Positions 52,675 to 63,843 of a DNA stretch of 64,000 bases are shown here, in pieces. The position numbers and the translations under genes were made by a program. The stretch is from Siderastrea siderea. Its lineage: Eukaryota; Cnidaria; Anthozoa; Scleractinia; Rhizangiidae. Below the pieces are notes generated by a model. It was not told the DNA's origin, searched no databases, and saw nothing but the letters and a program-made list of their open reading frames with translations. The stretch lies in the NCBI GenBank assembly GCA_964030785.1, contig OZ034968.1:53627230-53691229 (forward strand), read 5' to 3'. Position 1 is the stretch's first letter; each line of letters starts with the position of its first letter.

Positions 52675-55600
52675 CAACCTCGTTCCCAGGGTCTTCTCGG
52701 CTTCCAATATGGCGGCGGCTCGGGAGAAGACCCTGGCACACAGCAGATCACGTGTCTCCAATGAGGATGGAGATGTATTCAAAATGGCGGCTACGGCGAA
52801 AAGGGTGAGAAGAATGGGTACGAGATGCTAAGGTGAAGATAAACAAAATGGCGGAAAAAGCTGAAGTTCAGTACAAGAAAAAATAGGAAAAACAGACACG
52901 TGTTGCATGTAAGAGTCATAGGAATACGGCAAAGTGTTAGAGGTCTTGTTTTTGCTGTTCATTGTTTCTTTTTTGTTATTTTAAAGTTAAGAATAATGGG
53001 TTTGAGCGTACTCGACTGCCGAACTCCGTACCGCTAGTTGATTCAATGTTGCTCAAATGAACATATTATATTTTTGATTCATGAGACTTTAGGCAATAAA
53101 TTGTCTTATCGTTACATTGTTACAAATCCTTACTTCTTAAATATTGTTATAAATCCGTCCTTCTTAAAATTATATGCTTCAGCTTTAGACTTTTAAAATA
53201 TATCAGGCTCAGATTAAGCTTAAAATATAAATCTTATGGAGTGAGCTTAGGCTTAAATAAAACTATTGCTACAAAATATTTATTCTACATGGCTTACATC
53301 TCTGTGAGTTCAGTGGAAATGACTCATTTATGGAAATGACTCATTAGTTTTTGATCTGGCATATTCCAGGTGCTGCTTTGGAGGCAGTGATAATCCGTTT
53401 TGACTTTGTTGAATTTATTTGTGCCCATTCTTTGCCCTACAGTTTTGCTTGTACAGTTGTAGATCTCTAGGGCTTTGTCACTTTCAATATTGTTTTCTAC
53501 ACTTTAGCTTCAGTTAGTCACATTAAACACTAGAACTGAGGAGATTGTGAGACTGTAAACAATGAAAAAGTAAAGCATTTTAACAGTTCTGGGGATAATA
53601 TTCCCAGCTTTGAAAAAATTTTCTGCTTAACAACTTCAATCAATTGAGTAACCTGCAGCTGGGTGAAGTTTGAAAGTGTTTCGAAAATAGAAATGGGAAA
53701 GAGAGGATTGAACTCACCTGAGGGAGTAATAAACAAGTGATGGAATAGTACACAACTGACAGAGTAAAAAACAACTGACGGAATTATCATCCAACTGACT
53801 GAGTATAACACAACTGACCGAGTCTGAGACAACTGACTGGGTAATACACAACTGATCGAGTAATGCACAACTGACAGAGAAGTACACAACTGACCGATTA
53901 TGCACAACTGATGGGGAAGTACACAACTGACTGAGTAATACATAACTGACAGCGTTATCATGCAACCCACTGAATGACACAGAACTAGCAGAGAAATACA
54001 CAACTGGCCAAGTGATGCGTAACTTTCAACTGCAACTTGCAACATGCAAACTGACAGAAAGGTTACACAAGTGACCAAGTAATGCACAACTGACGGGGTA
54101 ATACACAACTGATAGAATTATCGTACAACTGACCGAGTGATACACACAGGACCTTTGCATCAAATTCCTTACTCCTCGGGCAAGGAAAAGACATGTAGCC
54201 AAATGCCTGAGGTATACCCGGAGGGGAGGGGGGGATGTTGAAGATTCGAATTGATCAGCACATAACCTTAAGTTACAAATCCCACTTTTTAGGAGGACTC
54301 GTTATTTCTTTGAACCTCTGTTGTAACTTTTAGTGGATTTTTGTGGTGTTCTAATTGGATCTGCAAACCCTTTTTATTTGGCTTAGATTGACATGAGAAT
54401 AGTTTTAAAGTAGAGACATGAGATGGAAAATCATTTTAAGAGACCATCAAAAACTGATATCGACATAAGAGCACCCCAGGTTGATAGCAGTCAATTATGA
54501 TATTCCTTTCCTTGTTCTTAACTTTAAGCCCCGATATCAACAAACATGTTCTCCTCACTATTCTCTGTAAATGTCTTATGGTACTACTTGAGAGAATTCA
54601 CATAAACATCTAGACATTTTATTTTTGGTGATCATTTCCTTTATTCTCAGGGCCTGTATGTTTGAAGCAGTAGTGATATTGTAAGGAGAAATTAGATGTT
54701 TGTTTGTCACTACTGGGGCTTAAAGGCCTAACTACAAATTCCAATTTCAAACTTCATGAAATCTTTTTCTCTCCTTTTTTTTCCCTGAAATCCTCTCTTT
54801 CCCATTGATTTAAATTTTTCAAACACTTTCAAACTACACCCAGATAACTCAATTGATTGAAGTTGTTTAGCAGAAAATTTTTCAAACCTGGGAATATTAT
54901 CCCTAGAACTGGTCTAACATGCAAAGAGGACTTTATCTATCCACTGTTAAAATGCTTTATTTCTCCATTATTTACAGTCTCACAATCTCCTCAGTTCTAG
55001 TATTTAATGAGACTTACTGAAACTAAAGTGTAGAAAACAATATTGAAAGGGACAAAGCCTGGAGATCTGCAACTGTACAAGCAAAACTGTCGCACAAGGA
55101 ATGGGCACAAATAAATTCAAGAAAGCCAAAATGATTATCACTGCCTCCAAAGCAGCACCTGGAATATGCCAGATCAAAACTTAGTTTAACCAGTCCATAC
55201 AACACTGCTCTTTTCCCATTCCCTTGCACTTTGTTAAATCGAGGTCGCACTGTAAATAAGCTTAAATAAATAAGTATGTAAATAAATAAACAAATGAGTC
55301 ATTTTCTATTAAAGGCCTAAGCTCACTGCATAATATTTACATTTCAAGCTTAATCTGAGCCTGATATATTCGAAAAGTCTGAAGCTGAAGTATATAATGT
55401 TAAGAAGGACGGATTTATAACAATATTTAAGGAGGCCAGATTTGTAACAATGTAACGATAAGACAATTTATTGCCTAAAGCCTCATGAAACAAAAATATA
55501 ATATGTTCACTTGAGCAACATTGAATCAACTAGCGGTACGGAGTTCGGCAGTCGAGTACGCTCAAACCCATTATTCTTAACTTTAAAATAACAAAAAAGA

Positions 55601-55892
55601 AACAATGAACAGCAAAAACAAGACCTCTAACACTTTGCCGTATTCCTAAGACTCTTACATGCAAAACGTGTCTGTTTTTCCTATTTTTTCTTGTACTGAA
55701 CTTCAGCTTTTTCTGCCATTTTGTTTATCTTCACGTTAGCATCTCGTACCCATTCTTCTCACCCTTTTCGCCGTAGCCGCCATTTTGAATACATCTCCAT
55801 CCTCGTTGGAGACACGTGATCTGCTGTGTGCCAGGGTCTTCTCCCGAGCCGCCGCCATATTGGAAGCCGGGAAGACCCTGGGGACGAGGTTG
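52675..55892. mobile_element. Mutator-like foldback element with about 1-kb TIRs
   Basis: CAACCTCGTTCCCAGGGTCT at the left faces AGACCCTGGGGACGAGGTTG at the right, with a perfect 9-bp TSD GAAGGGGGA (52666-52674, 55893-55901). The arms stay complementary for about 1.05 kb (to about 53715 and from about 54785), at high identity near the ends. The spacer of about 1.07 kb contains a minisatellite. TIR length and a 9-bp TSD fit MULE-type elements. No transposase is present. Confidence 0.88.
53733..54150. repeat. Minisatellite ACAACTGACNGAGTAATAC
   Basis: About twenty degenerate units of 19-22 bp (ACAACTGACCGAGT, ACAACTGACTGAGTAATACA and similar) in the spacer of the foldback element. Confidence 0.85.
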
Positions 55893-55902
55893 GAAGGGGG
55901 AC

Positions 55903-56710
55903 TTAATAGAGTGGCGGGCTTATTTAAAACTCTCCAGGAATGAAAGATGACAATCTTTTTTTTTTTCTGCGGAGTGCTGGCCAGCTTTAATAGATAGCGA
56001 TACAGTCTTCATGCACTTGCCATGCACAACCTTAAAACTGAAGCCCATCCAAGCTCATACAAATGTGTTCTACTGAAGTGTAGCCCTCAAAAAAGTGATA
56101 ACATGATTAGCCAGGAGTTTTGCATCCAAAATCAGGAACTAATCCTGAAATTTGAATGAACACAAGTCTCTTGGCATAAAGGCTCTTTTTGAGAGACTAG
56201 ATGAGCAAAACCATCATTGATATACTGAAAACAGAACTTGATAGAAAAGTACTGAAACTGTCCCATATGAAATTGCAAGTTGGAAACGTAAACAAAGTCA
56301 TCAATCAAAACAATAAATGGTATTATTAAAATGTTTATTTTAAAATTCCACATTTGTTTGAACAATATTTAACATAATAATTTAATTTACATCATTGTTA
56401 TTCTGATACCATGTAATTGAGCGACCGCTGGCCGCTCCATTGCCAAATTAGCATTATTTGTAACGCTAGTGGCAGTTACCATGATTAAAGATTAAAGACG
56501 TTCATGAGTATCATACACAAAAATGCAAAATGTAGGGCATTCCAGCTAAATAAAAATACAGGGCTGCAATTAATTTTAAAGCAGCAGCTGTGCAAGGAAC
56601 TAAGGTGGTAATATACTCAAGATAGCCTCCCACTTCCAAACGAGCAGGTACGGATACACCTGTACTGCCGATATTGTTTCTTCCCCGTATGATTCTTGGG
56701 AAATGACTAT
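55903..56710. other. No gene seen
   Basis: AT-rich spacer without coding signal. Confidence 0.5.
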
Positions 56711-56714
56711 AGTT

Positions 56715-57530
56715 TTTGATGTTCCACTTGCGCGGTAAACTGTTCTACCGATGGAACAATTTCCATCCATTACAAGCAACTTTGAATGTTTATAGCAAAA
56801 AGTAGAAAAAAAATCTCCACGGTAGAAACGAGCATTACATAAAACATGGCAAGAACTACCTGTGTTATGAATGTTAGCTTTAAATATTCAGAAATGACGT
56901 TGAAAATCCGCTAAAGGTTCACATACCACTTGCCCGGTAAACTGTTCCATCGATGGAACAATTTCAATCCATCACGAGCAACTTTGAACGTTTATAGCAA
57001 AAAGTAGAAGAACAATCGTGAAGGTAGAAACGAGCATAACATAAAATATGGCAAAAACTACATGTGTTATGAATGTTAGCTTTAAATATGCAGAAACGAC
57101 GTTGAAAATCCGCTAAATGTTCACACACCACTTGCCCGGTAAACTGTTCTATCGATGGAACAATTTCAATCCATCACGAGCAACTTTGAACGTTTATAGC
57201 AAAAAGTAGAAGAAAAATCGTGAAGGTAGAAACGAGCATTACATAAAATATGGCAAAAACTACACGTGTTATGAATGTTAGCTTTAAATATGCAGAAACG
57301 ACGTTGAAAATCCGCTAAATGTTCACATACCACTTGCCCGGTAAACTGTTCTATCGATGGAACAATTTCAATCCATCACGAGCAACTTTGAACGTTTATA
57401 GCAAAAAGTAGAAGAAAAATCGTGAAGGTAGAAACGAGCATTACATAAAACATGGCAAAAACTACACGTGTTATGATTGTTAGCTTTAAATATGTAGAAA
57501 CGACGTTGAAAATGCGGAAAATGTTCACAT
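56715..57530. repeat. 202-bp satellite, four units
   Basis: GGTAAACTGTTC...ATCGATGGAACAATTTC starts at 56733, 56935, 57137 and 57339, an exact 202-bp period. Units 2-4 are nearly identical and unit 1 is more diverged. Unit 2 contains the perfect palindrome GTTCCATCGATGGAAC; the other units carry one-base variants of it. Confidence 0.93.
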
Positions 57531-57589
57531 ACCCAGACGGTTCCCTACAAATCCCTTAAAATTTGAAACCATTCTGGACCCCAGACCTC

Positions 57590-57900
57590 TCCCCGTCTTG
57601 CACATGCGCAGACGTTGTTCAGCTCTGTCGGTACATACATCATATACGATAAACTGATATCATACATGCCTGACCCTAACCCTAACCCTAACCCTAACCC
57701 TAAACCTAGGTTAGGGTTAAGGTTAGGGCTAGGGCTAGGGTTAGGGTTAGGGTTAGACATGTATGACATCAGCTTATCATATATCATGTATCTACCTGTT
57801 TCACACTCTATACCGCTGACAATCATTCTGCGTTCTGCGTTCTGCCGTTCTGCGTTCTGCGTTCTGCAAAATACGCCTGCCGGGTTTTTCACGTAATATT
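57590..57900. repeat. Inverted copy of the 50480-50690 repeat
   Basis: Shares, in reverse orientation, the GTTCTGC array, ACCTGTTTCAC and CAGCTCTGTCGGTACATAC. The telomere-like palindrome is inserted in it. Confidence 0.85.
57630..57796. repeat. Palindrome with inverted telomere-type repeats
   Basis: Five CCCTAA units run into CCTAGG and then about eight TTAGGG-type units, some with variants (GCTAGG, TTAAGG). On both sides lie AT-rich arms that pair with each other (ATCAGYTTATC, TGATATCATACATG types). The orientation is CCCTAA then TTAGGG. Confidence 0.88.
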
Positions 57901-58034
57901 TGTAGAGTGGCAAGTTTCAACGATCATGTCTGCTTGTGTTTGATATTATTCTGGAAGCTGACAAACTGGAAATGTAAACAGAAACCGCCTCCGAGAAGCG
58001 GGTCAGATGCAAGACGTACAAAAGGCGCGAGTGG

Positions 58035-58165
58035 GTTCTGAATAGTCGCATGTCGCGCGTATTAAAACACGCGGCATGTCATTGTTGCGCGCTTTCATGC
58101 AAAAACCATAGTCAAAAGATACACGAATATTGCTGCAGGCTTCTTTCATACGAAAGATTTTAAAC
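58035..58165. repeat. Repeat shared with 13245-13360
   Basis: Contains GAATAGTCGCATGTCG, AGATACACGAATATTGCTGC and GATTTTAAACTG in the same order. Confidence 0.6.
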
Positions 58166-58284
58166 TGCGTCGGGTTCAAGGAATTGATAATAATCGTTGA
58201 ACCGGTTTGGGCGAAGTACAGGTGTTCCATTCGACTTACGCTGTTTTCACTGTCTAAATTAATTTCATCCACATTCACTTACTT

Positions 58285-59600
58285 TAAAAAAGTATTAAAA
58301 AAGCTTTAAAAAAGCATTTAAAAAAGCATTGAAATGCTGGTCGGAACACGCAATGATGGTTGATCACAAATTTTTATAGAATCGAAGATTTCTCCCACTT
58401 TGTAACTGATTGGTATTCGTGTTATGCCAATATCTCGCAACAGCCACAAACATTCAGCAGTGTAAAGGGTCAGTTTCACGCTACGACTTATCAGCCCCAT
58501 TTTTTTGCATTTGTAGAAACGAATACTGGAGTAAGGGTCGGTTGAATTTTATCCTCGCGATACCCTGATGGGCAAAGAAGACGAGGCCAACAAATCACAC
58601 CGCGTGTATCGCTAAAGCTGTCCACGGGTTACCTGATCTTTGTGTGTTCGTTACATCCGTGCCAATTTCATTCCAAATTGGATGCGAAAAAGCCCGGCCT
58701 TGCCGGAGATGTCAACTCTTTTCCGCCTAGCAAAATGTAAATGGCCCTAAAGATTAACAAAAAATTACTAGTCAAAACAATATTCCCTGTTCCCATTTAA
58801 TCCACTTAGCTTAGACACGCTGCTTCCAAGACATGCCTATGTTTGTCAGCGAAACTTGGAGTTCGATTAACCGATTAGAATTTATTTAATCATACGACCC
58901 CTGCAATAACAATTTTTCAGTCCTTGCTCTTGATTGCAATTGAAATACCTAACATGGCACAAAATTTACCGTTAATAATAAGAAATGAAAATAATCCAAC
59001 AAGATTTTATTTGCTAATATTTTGCTTGTTACATCTCATTTTTCATTTTATATGTAAACAGTTTCATTCTACAGCGATACCTAGCACAAGCGTTTTTTAC
59101 CCTTAAATCTTTCAAATTAAAAACTATCAAAATTCTTTTTAAAAAAATTGACTCAGTTGTCGATGGCAGAGCGAAATGAAGAAAGAGCTAAACATTAGCA
59201 TAAAAATTTTTTTTTTAATTTGGACTTATTGCATGAGTGCCTTTGAATCCTGGAGCAATTTTTACGGCACAAATTATTCTTCAAAAAATTAAGTTTCCTT
59301 TTCGACGCATAAAGTTTAAGGACACAGCTCTAGACTGATATTTTTCGTGAAAGAGAGGAATACAGACTTTTCAACGTATAGACTTTTCAACGTGGCATGT
59401 TTAGCTTTTAATCTCAACAGTGGCTTATAAATATGTCGTCAACCCTTCCATGACTTTGCTTTAACATTGAACTGCTGACGCTGACATTATAAACAAAAGG
59501 TATTCCATCTCGAATTTTCGTGTTGCAAAAGTAGCCTGAAATTAAATAAAATAACAACACTCTTTTAACTTTATAGTGACTAATTTGTTGTTTAGTTCAC
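58285..59600. other. Spacer upstream of copy C
   Basis: Starts with a short TTAAAAAAGC-type repeat, otherwise AT-rich and non-coding. The promoter of copy C presumably lies near its 3' end. Confidence 0.5.
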
Positions 59601-59620
59601 TTCTAAAGAGCTGGGTGAAA

Positions 59621-59686
59621 ATGTTTCGCTTGTTCTTCGTGTTGGTTCCTTTGGAACGTCGCAGAACAACTGAATCTTCTAACCAG
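59621..59686 (+). CDS. Copy C exon 1, signal peptide core lost
   Basis: Reads MFRLFFVLVPLERRRTTESS, then NQ. Against copy B, 22 nt after GTGTTGG are missing and 4 nt are gained downstream, so the length changes by 18 and the frame is kept at the exon end. The region between is out of frame and charged. Secretion is doubtful. Confidence 0.75.
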
Positions 59687-59864
59687 GTAAGCATATTCAG
59701 CAGCTTTAGTTAGTTTCGATTACTCCTGCTTTCATTATCGTCACGGAAAATTTCAATTGCGTTGCTAGAGTCCTGTTATCTTGGAAAGAGTGTTTCACTG
59801 CCTTGTCTTTTCCAAGTGCTTATTGCCGGTCGTATGTTCAAATCGTTCTCTATTTGTAACATAG

Positions 59865-59931
59865 ACCGACGAAACTCCAAATAAACAAAACATTTGTGAA
59901 GCTACACCGCATGTTGGGTGCGGGAAAGATG
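59865..59931 (+). CDS. Copy C exon 2: Cys linker
   Basis: TDETPNKQNICEATPHVGCG then KDG; phase 0-1, with donor GTAAGT. Represents the in-frame form of this exon. Confidence 0.7.
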
Positions 59932-60084
59932 GTAAGTGAAGACATTTGATAGTCGTTAAGTTGTAAACTAATTTGTTAGGTTTGTGGTTAAATAACCCTT
60001 CGTTGTTTTCTAGCGATCGTCATTTGTCTCTCTAAACTGAAGCGGAACTTAGTTTAATGCATTTAATTTAAATTTTCTCGACAG

Positions 60085-60111
60085 GCAAAGACGGAAAAGA
60101 TGGACAAAACG
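60085..60111 (+). CDS. Copy C exon 3: collagen GKDGKDGQNG
   Basis: 27 nt, phase 1-1, same peptide as copy B exon 3. Confidence 0.7.
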
Positions 60112-60202
60112 GTGATTTTGCGATAAGATGTTGCATTTTTCAAAATTCGTCATATTTCCAGGTTCGGTGGTTAATATATATTTCTACTTTTCGCTAACAC
60201 AG

Positions 60203-60229
60203 GGAAAGGTGGACGAGATGGAGTCAACG
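60203..60229 (+). CDS. Copy C exon 4: collagen GKGGRDGVNG
   Basis: 27 nt, phase 1-1, with donor GTGATG. Confidence 0.7.
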
Positions 60230-60631
60230 GTGATGTAGTCATGTTTTTATAAATACCCTCTACACCAAGCTGTCAAGGCTCAGTATAGCTTAAAACAATC
60301 GATCTTAACAAGCTGGTTCTTGTATTGTTATTTATTATAAAGCTATGAAGGGGTAATCAGAATTTGAACTGCAAAAGCGCGGGTTTATCTTGATTCCACG
60401 ATCGGAGACGGCCAACCCGAACGAAGTAAATGCAGTAAACGAAGTAAATGCAGTTTCGATTGAAAATTCTCGACGAAATTTTGGGCAACTAACAACGAAG
60501 AACTCTTTTAGAATTTCTCCCTTGGACGGAGGAAACTTAACGGTGAAGTTCAGAGATTGCTTCATATCAGTGCGTTTGAAATATATGAGCACAAATTTAG
60601 GATTTGTTACTGATCGTTGTTTACAACACAG

Positions 60632-60675
60632 GAAAAGATGGTCGAGACGGACGGGATGGAACAACTGGAGGAAAG
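60632..60675 (+). CDS. Copy C exon 5: collagen GKDGRDGRDGTTGGK
   Basis: 44 nt, nine more than in A and B: one extra triplet set (TTGG), phase 1-0. Confidence 0.7.
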
Positions 60676-61243
60676 GTGAGTTATTTCTTCATTAACAAGC
60701 ATTGCGATAAACCCAGGTCAACAAAACTCAACTCAAAAAGTACACTTTCAGAGATACACCATAGAAGCCCTTTTTGAGGTGATTTTGTTCTCCTTACATT
60801 TTTCAAGAACAGTTATTTCTTTCCAGTCAAAATATTAAAGCTATTATATCTTTGCTATTCTAAGAGATATTTCCGTCATATTTAAAGCTGATGCAAATGT
60901 GTCGAGAGGTGAAACAGGATAAAAAAGAAAAAGACAGTTTACAAAACATAAGAGTTAACAAAACATAAAAGTTTAAAGTCCCCACACTGAGCTGGGAAGA
61001 CTATTTTCAATTATCCTCCATTTATTTGACATTCTGGTTTATGCCTTATCCCATTGATTGTTTTATCAGTTATCCCTCATCCATAAAATGCCTAAAAGGG
61101 CTACTAAAACAAACAAAATATGCATGGATAGCCTGAGGTATAGTTTTTTCTAGTTACTTAATTTCGTTGGTCTTATTCTCGAAAAGTTATTTTGTTCTTC
61201 TGGGTGTCTACTAGTAAACAGTCAATTCTTGTTCCATTTTTAG

Positions 61244-61288
61244 GGAGAAAAAGGTGAACCAGGGATGCGAGGGGATGCTGGCATCAAG
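61244..61288 (+). CDS. Copy C exon 6: collagen GEKGEPGMRGDAGIK
   Basis: 45 nt, nine fewer than in A and B; Gly periodicity intact. Confidence 0.75.
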
Positions 61289-61549
61289 GTTGGTGAAAGA
61301 TCTTAAACTGTCAATTAACTTTTCAGCCTTTTGACGAGCTCTTTTAGTGCTGTGAATAGCGTTTGGATTATCCTTAGTATCACCCAATGCAAGCAAAATG
61401 ATCAATTCCCCCCAGAAAACTGACTTTTTAACTGACGTGGTTGATGCTGCTTTTTTTCACGGAGTGTTAAAGGGCTATCAGTTAGTCAAGTTAGAGTATG
61501 AGCTGCATGTTTTGAATAATTTGTGTAAACATTAATTTTGTTTTTCAAG

Positions 61550-61603
61550 AGAGAGAAAGGAGAACCTGGAATAACAGGAAGCAGTGGTAATTTAAGTACA
61601 AAA
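61550..61603 (+). CDS. Copy C exon 7: collagen-linker exon
   Basis: Reads REKGEPGITGSSGNLSTK. The first Gly has become Arg because the acceptor reads CAAG-AGA instead of CAAG-GGA. Confidence 0.7.
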
Positions 61604-62129
61604 GTAAGATGATTTTGAAATTACGACTTAATAAATACTGGCAAAATACCGCTGAAAACAATCTGTCAGAATGAGATACCTTGGGATATGCTGTTTTCCA
61701 ACCTTCTGATTGGTGCTTTTCCCATAATTTTCTTTCAGATATTTATTTTGCAGTGACGGAGCTTCTTCCCGAAAGACAGCCTTATTTAACACTCATTTTC
61801 ACCAACGTTTTTGGTATAACAAAAAGAAAGTTGTTGATATGTTAAACTTATTTATTTATTTAGTTAGTTGTTTATTTTTACATTATGGTTAAAATGTTTA
61901 ATGTAAGGCAAAAGACTGTAAAGTACATGTACTCTTGTAGCCCACTTAAACATCCGTGGCCACAGCGCAATCTCAACTGATAACCTTTAGAACTTAATAA
62001 TTGATTTGTTCGTGATCAATTTTTCTGTGTGTAGTGTACCACGTGGGAATAAGTACATAACACCCTCACAAGAAATTTCACTTCAACGAGCTTTGGTTCC
62101 TTGTGAAGTTTGAATTTCCTTCCTTTTAG

Positions 62130-62219
62130 GGCGAGAAAGGATCTCCTGGAGACAAAGGATCACAAGGAGAAAAAGGACAACCAGGGCAGAAAGGAATGCT
62201 GGGAACATGTGATGTCAAG
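62130..62219 (+). CDS. Copy C exon 8: 30-codon collagen exon
   Basis: Begins GEKGSPGDKGSQGEKGQPG and ends GTCDVK, with donor GTGATG. Pro to Leu near the end (GMLGTC). Confidence 0.75.
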
Positions 62220-62331
62220 GTGATGAGACGTTTTGCTTTTACTATGAAGAGACACCATAAAAAAATGTTGATAGAACAATTTTGCTGGCCTTGTAAGGTA
62301 ACCATTTGTTCTTTCTTATGTCCATTATCAG

Positions 62332-62368
62332 GGCTCGTCTCCCAGTAAATCAGCTTGTTGTGCATCTG
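62332..62368 (+). CDS. Copy C exon 9: Cys-Cys exon (SSPSKSACCAS)
   Basis: Phase 0-1, with donor GTAAGG. Confidence 0.75.
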
Positions 62369-62459
62369 GTAAGGACATTTTTCAGGTCATCCTCTTTATA
62401 TTCAGAGCGTTTTGAGCCTTCTTATACCGCGTGTGTTTATTTTGTTCAATTGTATTTGA

Positions 62460-62475
62460 GAGGGGGGGGGGGGGC
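62460..62475. repeat. Poly-G run in copy C intron
   Basis: 14 consecutive G in an intron; a likely source of length error in assemblies. Confidence 0.8.
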
Positions 62476-62760
62476 AATTGTGTTTTTTAAAAGTTTACTT
62501 TGCTTCCAGTTTAACGCAGTCTGACAAATTTCTCTGTAAAGTTGTCGTTTTTCAATGAGCCATCAGATAATAATAAGCCGGGTAAATAAGTCAGTAAGCT
62601 GTTAGTTACTTCATGTTACAGAAATCAACAGTCTCCTGAGCCAGTCAGTCATCAACCCCTAAAACGGGCCACCTTGTTATTTAGAGAATTCGAGGAAAAT
62701 GCCGCTGTTCTACAAACCATGCATGCTTTTTAACGTTTTATTTCCTTTTTTTTCACAAAG

Positions 62761-63843
62761 AATGCTCTACTGGTTTTCACTTCTTTGAGAAGATTCAAGA
62801 CCTACCAACCCGAGGAGCAGCAGATGTGGAACATTTCACCATTGATGGCAGTCTGTTTCTCGCTTTTGCTAACTATCGTGGAGACATCAATAAATACAAA
62901 ACAATCTCCATGATCTACAAGATGGACGAATCAACTGGAAGATTTACTTTGTATGAGACTCTGCAAACTAGAGGTGCTCATGGTCTTGAATACTTTTCAA
63001 TCGCTGACAAACATTTTCTCGCTGTGCCTAATAATTACGATGGATCACACCAGCTGGACTCGGTAATTTATCAATGGAATAGAAAGACGTTTGTCGTCTT
63101 TCAGATTATACACAAAAGGTGCAAGCCACGTGGCATTTTTCACGGTAAATGGCGACAAGTATCTCGCAGTGGCAAACTCCTATGATGGAAGCACTCATTC
63201 CATAAAGTCAGTCATCTACAAATGGAGCAGTGGCAAGTTTAACAAGTTTCAGGAGCTAGCAACTGAAAGCACCATGGGATGTACGGCGTTTGTAATAAAC
63301 AATGACACTTTCATCGCGTTTGTAAACTATCACAACTCGCAACAGAAGTATTCTGTTCAGTCCACTGTGTTCAAGTGGTCAGGAGGACACTTTGTTAAAC
63401 TGCAGTCTCTTTAGACTTATGGAGCATACGACGTGAACTCCTTTAACATCAATGGTCACACATTCCTCGCCTTTGCTAACCTCTACACTGGAAGTAGCTA
63501 CAACACCGACTCCTTCATTTACAAGTGGGATGGCGGCAGGTTTGTTCTGTTCCAGTCCATTCCTACTCGTGGAGCCCTCGCTTGGCATCCATTTGTGATC
63601 AACGGTCAAACGTACCTGGGTGTGGCCAATCACTATGATTCCAGTCAGAAATACAACACTCAATCGGCTGTGTATCAGGCCTCTGGAGCGCGGTTCATCA
63701 AGTACCAAGAGTTTCCAACACATGGAGCGTATGGTGTGACGTCATTTGAGTACAAGGGTCATACTTACATGGCAGTGGCAAACTATTACAACAGTCAGAG
63801 CAGGAAACACAGCATAAACAGTGCCGTGTACAAGTGGGTATAG
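62761..63843 (+). pseudogene. Copy C exon 10: EAR repeats with frameshift and stop
   Basis: Homologous over its full length to copy B exon 10. The first part (to about 63105) and the second (to the stop at 63843) are in different frames because of a 2-nt deletion in TTTCAGATTATACACAAAAGG. TAG at 63412 replaces CAG after LQSL. Outside these lesions the repeat signatures are well kept, so decay is recent, or these are assembly errors. Confidence 0.85.

Larger units (their letters stand above)
59621..63843 (+). pseudogene. Collagen-EAR gene copy C, decayed
   Basis: Exons: 59621-59686, 59865-59931, 60085-60111, 60203-60229, 60632-60675, 61244-61288, 61550-61603, 62130-62219, 62332-62368 and 62761-63843. 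Introns are much shorter than in B, and the whole copy spans 4.2 kb. Phases are consistent from exon 1 to exon 9. Three lesions: the signal-peptide core is deleted; the EAR exon is 2 nt short (1083 against 1085 nt), with the shift near 63105-63112; and a CAG-to-TAG change lies at 63412-63414. Without correction the protein would stop within the third EAR repeat. Confidence 0.85.

Noticed and set aside
53733..54150. CRISPR-like array
   Set aside because: Units are degenerate, adjoining and without unique spacers, in a eukaryotic foldback element; it is a minisatellite.
57630..57796. Ancient telomere-telomere fusion
   Set aside because: A fusion would read TTAGGG then CCCTAA; the order here is the opposite, and paired AT-rich arms surround the array.
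57615..57913. Open frames with Asn-Pro and Leu-Gly repeats on both strands
   Set aside because: They are translations of the CCCTAA/TTAGGG array, not protein.
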